Source: Nereocystis luetkeana (taxonomy: Eukaryota; Sar; Phaeophyceae; Laminariales; Laminariaceae). From it: a stretch of 64,000 nucleotides of DNA. The notes under the pieces are model-generated. The model was given only the letters and a program-made list of their open reading frames with translations. It was not told the DNA's origin and made no database searches. The stretch spans positions 11,992,961-12,056,960 of the forward strand of contig JARUPZ010000009.1 in the NCBI GenBank assembly GCA_031213475.1, read 5' to 3'. Shown piece by piece: positions 60,101-64,000 of the stretch. How positions within the stretch are numbered: the stretch's first letter is position 1; the number at the start of each line of letters is the position of its first letter. Position numbers and translations under genes: made by a program.

Positions 60101-63100
60101 CAATGTACTACAAGGACATTTTCGGCAGCACGGACGACTTCGTGTACATCCTTAGCTCCACGCTTGGAGTGGTCATGGCTCTAGGTGAATACGGATCCAT
60201 CCACGCTTTGTAAGTCGTGAAACATGCCAACGCAGAGGTGTACCATTTTCGTTCTGAGGTTCCTGAATTGATTATAGTATAGGGACTCTATACCTGACGA
60301 AACGTTTACCGGTACTGCAAGGCCATGTGGATTGCTCGTCTTGATATACAATGTGCCAGCGTTAGGGTTTGGCAGAGATATTCTGAAGCAAGTATCCTCC
60401 GGAAATGTTTGTGGCTTTCCTGACCCTAGAAGGCGCCTTGCAAAATGATACTGTGAGTGTGGGAGCCCGTGACGTACCTACGACGTATAGTCAATTCTCA
60501 CTCTGCTGCCTACACCGTCGAGGGTGGATGTGATCCTGGTCTGATCTGTATGACCTGTATGATCGGGAAGATACAGCTCATGATGCAGATGTTGCAGGGT
60601 GGGGGAGCGTGTTGTCCGCATTATCTAAGGATATGTCTCCTAGGCTATATATGTACTACAGAAACCCGTAACCCTAAGTATATTGTCAGAGGAGCTAAAG
60701 TCTAGTCGAATTGTCTGCATGATCTACAGCGGGGGAAGCTCTCGGGGTCAAAGTGTATATACCATACACAGCCTGGTTAATATCTACTCTAGATAAGTTT
60801 GGTCGTCATATGTCGAACGTCCGAATTGTTGCGAGGGACGATGGCACGTCCTCGTATTTCGCGTGTCCGGTACTACTGTAGGTTATATGTCGTGAACGTC
60901 CTCAATAGTTTCTAAGTAATTGACCTCTCACGAACTCAAGTCATCATTCGACTGATTTCACCCAGCCATTCCCAGTTTCATGCGTACACTCCCTGGCACA
61001 CGGAAAAAAACCCAAGAGCCAACAATTACTCACACGTCTGTGGCATGAAGCAAAAATGGGCCCCGGCCATTTCCCGCTGACCTGTTATCATGTGCATACT
61101 TGTAATAGGTGTAGACTAGTTTAATGTCTTGCATTCCACTGTTACGGCGGGGGCATATTAAATGGACCTACGGTACACAAAATAACGTACTTCACAATTT
61201 CTACTAACGATATTTGGTCGGGTCCTCCATGGTAGTATGAGTAACGTTTATACACCTCGTGCCCTTCCGCTCCCCCCTCTCCCCGTCCCTCCCCAGCGTC
61301 ATTTCTGTCGTTATGGCTGTCTGCAGAAACTCGACTCGGTCGCGTGGGAGCCATAATGTGGACCTCCATAGTGGCGGCGGTACTGATGCTTTTCATGGCA
61401 GTGTCGCTCGGCACCCCGGCGGTCTTCGTCCCGATCTCGGTCGTGACCTACTTCGTTAAGGGTGAGCGGTGCCCGCGGCTGGTGATGCTCGGCGACGTAT
61501 TGAGGTATTTCATCGTAAACCCCTCGGCCCAACCTCCCTACAGGCCGTCGATGCCGCGATGCACATTCGTGTACCAGTCCCCACCAATACACCTTATTAC
61601 ACAGCCTACAGCACCATTCGTTCATCCTCTTACTGAGCAATTAGTAGAACTATCGTTACGTATAGCGAGATACTATGTAATCTCGTCCATAGGCCGTCGT
61701 GGATGTTACTGGCGTTGACCTGTGTAACGTCACGGTTGGGGCAAGGCGTGTTTGACCGGCAGGGCTCCTTATGGCAGCCGTGGTACACCCTGATGTCGGT
61801 AGAAAGCCTTCCATATTTCACTGCAGTACTTTGAGGTTCGGTTGTGCACGTACGTAGGCCACGGCTTTGTTGAACAGGTGAGATACAGAGTTCCTCACGC
61901 GAGTAGACCCAACGCTTCCAGGAGCTAGGGCATCATACTGTCACCGTCTACGGCAAGCATTGGAACGTAGCTGATACCCGAGTTTGTCCACCTGTCCTCA
62001 TAACCGCAGCGATGGGATCGATCGTGAGGACATCTCATCATGCTCTCACGGGGGACCATAGTATATAGGGCCTACGGCACACACAAACACCTACCAGGTA
62101 CATATTTACATGTAGTTACCGACAACATTTGGTCCGTTTGGTATGGTCCCACGCAATAATAGTGCTCTTTTCCCTCGACCAGCGGGCGGTGGGCACGGCA
62201 AGGCATGAGGGCAGCGAGAATGTGTCGTATCGATTACAACTCAGTGTGTGATTGCCGTATTACTCAGCATAACATGTATTTCTTGTGAAAAGTATAACTG
62301 TGAAAATAAGCAGTGCATGCGAGTGCCCAAAGACCGAGCACCTCTCCAAGAGGATCGCCTTCCATGAAATATCAAGGGTCGTGGTGGGCCGCAAAACCAG
62401 GCCGAGTGTGGAAAATCTCTCATCGTCATGGCCGGACCGGATATCACAGTTTGAACATCTCACCGGTCGGGTCGGGTCGGGCCGGGCCGGGACAGAGTTC
62501 AAGCGCTGCAGATCTCACAATTCTTTACCTGAATCCATGTCTCCTAACCCTTCTCCCATGGTCGTGCGGTAGCATGTATCGTTAAACTTGTCGTAATGTG
62601 GCATATGTTGTCCACCTGGAATCGTGATGACGAATTGTGTAGTACTACGGTCGTTTTCCGGAGCGAACTTGAGACATCTCATTCACACACGACCTACTAC
62701 TAACCAAGCGTGTCAATACTGGTGTCACCGTATGTTGTCTCTTCTGATCATGTATCCATGTATAATAACTTTATGTTGTCATGATTCCGCAGGTGTTGTT
62801 AACCTCGCATCGCTGTGATGACGGGTGGTGTAGTGCTACAGTCTTGTTTCGGGGCAAAATTGTGTCATTTCATTCACATACGACCTACTAACGAGGCGTT
62901 TTTTTGCCGGTACTACTGTTTCTCGTCCGATCTGACCATCTACCCATGTACAATCAGCGGCGCCATCGATTGTCAAGTTTGTCCTTACGCCGGAGATGTT
63001 CTCCACCAAGCATCGCGCAGTGGCGATGGGCAGCGCCACCATTTGGTCGCGGATCGGAGGTGAGAAGATTATTGGACTCAGGATGGTGTCGGGGCTGTTC

Positions 63101-63924
63101 ACGGGTCGGGCAGGGTTGGGTCGGGTCGGGTCAGGTCGATCCGATCCGACCCGACCCGGGCCACCCCATGTCAAAGGTATAACCTCCATAACCCGACCCG
63201 CCGTAAAGAGCGCTGGAAAGTTCCTCACATAGTCGGGTATCACCTCGGAAACACTACCGATTGCTGCTTGTCGGAAATATCTCAGTTTAGCAGTGGACCC
63301 AAGACCGTTACTCGGCCCATTTATCCAGCGCAATGCATTTACCGCAACAATGTGTGTGCAGTGGCGGCAAACCTTCTTGTTTGAAGTGTTTGACTGTCGC
63401 GGATCAGAGAAGCCTAACGAAGTCGTGTAGTAGCGGCATACCATCCTTTGTATTGAATCCAGTCTGGTCTATCTCATGATGAAACCCTGACAGCAGAGTG
63501 AATTCGAGACCCATATCGGGTAGAGGTATAAGATACCCAAACGAACAACACTCTGAAAACACCCTTCTTACAATGTCGTCCAGAACTCCCACCCCAATGG
63601 TTTGGTGTTCATTATGACCTTGTTAAGTGTGTGTGGTGTTTACGTTTCGCTTTGTCGGGCACCCCTCAGTGCACGGTGAGATGCATATTTTTCTAAGGGC
63701 CTAAACCAATGCAGGCACTATTTAATATGGCATACCGGCAAACTCCATACCATAACGTAACGAAACAACATTGTGATGTGTTTGTCGTTTTGTTGACGCT
63801 GTTCGTATCTGTCGTGATCCAGCCATGCTTGCTCCGGTGATAGCCACTGTTCTGTACGACCAGGGCAAGGTGTGGCCTCTCGCGGTCTTCGGCCCTTCCA
63901 CGGTCATCGTCGCGCTTTTTTGTG
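45777..63924 (+). CDS. SV2/SVOP-like MFS transporter, copy B (3' end beyond window)
   Basis: Nine exons with consistent splice phases give about 452 residues of an MFS transporter of the SV2/SVOP group (usual size roughly 500-550). Visible landmarks: N-terminal EAIDAIGMGPFQSRLLL (residues 15-31), AWMVDAIEV in segment 1, MFS motif A as ADKRGRR (87-93) after segment 2, RIVVGFGVGG (123-132) in segment 4, LPESPRF (212-218) after segment 6, YYGLTFLLP opening segment 7, ETRLGRVGA after segment 8, and TPEMFSTKHR (395-404). It should sit in a membrane and move a small organic solute by secondary transport; the substrate is unknown. Introns range from about 0.6 to 6.6 kb. The final exon (compare copy A 5750-5910) falls past 64000. 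The start ATG at 45777 precedes the conserved block by 14 codons, and no in-frame 5' exon is required. Confidence 0.9.
45882..47472 (+). other. Copy B intron 1
   Basis: 1.6 kb. Holds a tRNA-derived SINE near 47.0 kb; otherwise no repeat copies or exons recognised. Confidence 0.7.
46999..47120 (+). mobile_element. tRNA-derived SINE
   Basis: CAGGTGGGCTAGTGGTTTAA gives a good A box (TGGGCTAGTGG) and GGGGTTGAAATCTC, about 50 bases on, gives a B box. A non-tRNA tail with a CTTTTTCTTG stretch follows. It lies in intron 1 in the same direction as the gene. Confidence 0.55.
47473..47590 (+). CDS. MFS copy B exon 2
   Basis: Follows acceptor ATCAACAG and ends at donor GTGAGA in phase 1. It encodes segment 1 (AWMVDAIEVLVIAFVL) and the first loop, where the family normally has AWMADAMEV. 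Confidence 0.88.
48139..48178 (+). repeat. TA dinucleotide microsatellite
   Basis: About 19 TA units without interruption. Confidence 0.95.
48581..48690 (+). mobile_element. CACTA-like MITE, copy 3
   Basis: Left end TACTACGGGGGACCATATTA is intact, followed by AATAGGACCTACGGTATA and TTTTTACTAACAATATG. The right end has decayed. Confidence 0.7.
49375..49460 (+). mobile_element. tRNA-like SINE relic
   Basis: ACTCAGTAAGTGG approximates an A box and GGGTTCGAGTATC is a B box, with CCTACTAACATC between, shared with the relic at 31.8 kb. Confidence 0.45.
51339..51453 (+). mobile_element. CACTA-like MITE, copy 4
   Basis: The best-kept copy: CACTATTACGGGGGAACATA at the left and TATGGTCCCCCGTAATA at the right, 115 bp. 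CACTA at the end is the mark of the CACTA/EnSpm group. Confidence 0.8.
51794..51905 (-). mobile_element. CACTA-like MITE, copy 5
   Basis: Inverted relative to copy 4: TTGTTAGTAAAAATT occurs near the left side, and the right end reads ACATGGTCCCCCGTCGTAGTG. Confidence 0.75.
52858..53218 (+). repeat. ~43-bp minisatellite
   Basis: About eight units around CTTTCAGCCCCCCAGGTACC and CTGGGGACTGGCGGGACT. In intron 2; units 7 and 8 are nearest the consensus. From 53219 to about 54030 nothing further is seen. Confidence 0.8.
54030..54190 (+). repeat. 58-kb-type repeat copy abutting exon 3
   Basis: CACGTCCCGACATTGTATAT, GAGGGTCT and GCATGAGTAC match units at 58.0-59.2 kb. Its C-rich end forms the pyrimidine tract of the exon 3 acceptor. 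Confidence 0.6.
54198..54528 (+). CDS. MFS copy B exon 3
   Basis: The largest exon, 331 bp, after a C-rich tract and ACGGCAG; donor GTGAGC in phase 2. It encodes segments 2-5 with motif A (G79 to R93) and RIVVGFGVGG. The tract just before it belongs to a repeat family that also occurs at 58.0-59.2 kb. Confidence 0.92.
54529..55952 (+). other. Copy B intron 3
   Basis: Holds the ~80-bp repeats (55080-55665) and the sequence shared with window positions 1-95. No exon seen. Confidence 0.7.
55080..55665 (+). repeat. ~80-bp repeats, about five units
   Basis: Units share GATGTCGCATACTCTGCAGC, GCTCATGCCGTA or GCTAATGCCGTA and ACTGAAAATATG. They fall in two groups separated by about 250 bp. Confidence 0.7.
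55953..56088 (+). CDS. MFS copy B exon 4
   Basis: 136 bp after CGGTCAG, donor GTAAGC in phase 0. It encodes WRWFLGLASIPG, segment 6 and the PESPRFL motif, ending in DDAVK. Confidence 0.9.
56171..56194 (+). repeat. Interrupted G run
   Basis: Nine G, one C, fourteen G, in the short intron 4 of copy B. Confidence 0.9.
56676..56893 (+). CDS. MFS copy B exon 5
   Basis: 218 bp after GGCAG, starting VVESVARRNGK, the usual cytoplasmic helix after segment 6. A hydrophilic central loop follows, ending VRELFQTPTLRRATTSMW. The donor chosen (GTGATA) is the only one that keeps phase 2 with exon 6. It leaves the start of segment 7 a few residues shorter than in relatives, so this boundary is the least certain. 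Confidence 0.8.
58000..59230 (+). repeat. Array of a ~170-bp repeat
   Basis: Units near 58000, 58250, 58560 and 59010 share CGCTTGGTGCAAGCAATG, GCTCCGTCCCGGCAT, GATGCGAGGGTCTA and CGACTACGGCCATGCATGA, ending in a long C-rich tract. Spacing is uneven. Confidence 0.75.
59150..59420. repeat. Inverted repeat ending in a long G run
   Basis: ATGAGATCGAGTACATCTCC, then TATCGAGTACACCC (59165-59210), is mirrored by GGGTGTACTCGATA and GAGATGTACTCGATATCAT (about 59372-59410). The right arm runs into 59418-59444, nearly pure G. Confidence 0.75.
60075..60184 (+). CDS. MFS copy B exon 6
   Basis: 110 bp after GCTCCAG, donor GTGAAT in phase 1. It encodes segment 7 (YYGLTFLLPMYYKDIFG) and the start of segment 8. 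No counterpart is visible in copy A. Confidence 0.88.
61137..61236 (+). mobile_element. CACTA-like MITE, copy 6 (copy B intron 6)
   Basis: CACTGTTACGGCGGGGGCAT on the left; the right end is worn (CCATGGTAGTATG). The matching intron of copy A (about 2150-2200) has no such element. Confidence 0.65.
61327..61461 (+). CDS. MFS copy B exon 7
   Basis: 135 bp after TGTCTGCAG, donor GTGAGC. It encodes ETRLGRVGAIMW and a long hydrophobic segment ending YFVK. It matches 2275-2409 at about nine bases in ten. Confidence 0.9.
62047..62164 (+). mobile_element. CACTA-like MITE, copy 7 (copy B intron 7)
   Basis: CACGGGGGACCATAG at the left and TATGGTCCC to AATAATAGTG at the right, flanked by CTCT on both sides (62043-62046 and 62165-62168). 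The homologous intron of copy A near 2985-3005 is empty, which supports the ends chosen. Confidence 0.8.
62958..63059 (+). CDS. MFS copy B exon 8
   Basis: 102 bp after CAATCAG, donor GTGAGA. It encodes VLTPEMFSTKHRAVAMG followed by SATIWSRIG. It matches 3585-3686. Confidence 0.9.
63105..63170 (+). repeat. GGGTCGGG-rich tract in copy B intron 8
   Basis: TCGGGTCGGGTCAGGTCGAT followed by CCGATCCGACCCGACCCGGG, a self-complementary arrangement. It corresponds to 3740-3815. Confidence 0.7.
63823..63924 (+). CDS. MFS copy B exon 9
   Basis: 102 bp after GATCCAG, donor GTAAGG in phase 1. It encodes AMLAPVIATVLYDQGKVW and segment 12. The gene must continue past the window end, because no stop has been reached. 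Confidence 0.9.
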
Positions 63925-64000
63925 GTAAGGTTCACGTGTCGGACCGAAACATATCACGGATCCCAAACGCGGGGTGGCCGCGTATACCACATTATACGAA

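Noticed and set aside
1-64000. CRISPR array, prokaryotic operon or phage region
   Set aside because: There are no evenly spaced identical short repeats, no packed genes with ribosome binding sites, and clear spliceosomal exons.

Overview
The window looks like nuclear DNA of an intron-rich eukaryote with a repeat-laden genome, most likely a stramenopile alga and possibly a brown alga. The reasons are a transporter gene with small exons in kilobase introns, GTGAG/GTAAG donors, many CTG/CAG tracts and several kinds of short non-autonomous transposon. The organism call is inference; no rRNA or organelle marker confirms it.

Only one gene family can be named securely: an SV2/SVOP-type major facilitator superfamily (MFS) transporter, present twice on the + strand. 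Copy B (45777-63924, running off the right edge) has nine exons whose splice phases all agree: 45777-45881, 47473-47590, 54198-54528, 55953-56088, 56676-56893, 60075-60184, 61327-61461, 62958-63059 and 63823-63924. They encode about 452 residues, covering everything but the C-terminal tail. Copy A (2275-5910) carries only the four last exons (2275-2409, 3585-3686, 4535-4636, 5750-5910). Its introns align with those of copy B from about 1.33 kb onward, so it is a segmental duplicate. No counterpart of B exons 1-6 is visible in the window, and the stop codon of copy A lies inside a small transposon.

Between the copies (about 6-45 kb) I found no securely identifiable host gene. Region by region: 6.3-9.0 kb, a two-unit tandem repeat with nested internal duplications; 9.2 kb, a piggyBac-like MITE; 11.3-11.8 kb, a repeat found inverted at 24.2-24.7 kb; 13.66-14.42 kb, a Harbinger-like element with TTA target duplication; 15-19 kb, triplet repeats and a possible two-exon gene; 21.4-22.3 kb, a repeat also found at 30.6-31.7 kb; 27-29 kb, coding-like fragments and a 57-bp repeat; 29.3-30.4 kb, a block duplicated at 31.8-34.2 kb, the second copy being split by a 5'-truncated LINE; 35.7-36.2 kb, a 188-codon open exon-like tract; 37.9-38.6 kb, a minus-strand open frame of weak gag-like appearance; 39.6-40.9 kb, two minisatellites; 43.9-44.7 kb, a cluster of one repeat in both orientations; 45.2-45.8 kb, degenerate repeats leading into copy B.

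The introns of copy B hold CACTA-like MITEs, a tRNA-derived SINE, minisatellites and long G runs. Two of the CACTA-like MITEs are missing from the matching introns of copy A, so they arrived after the duplication.
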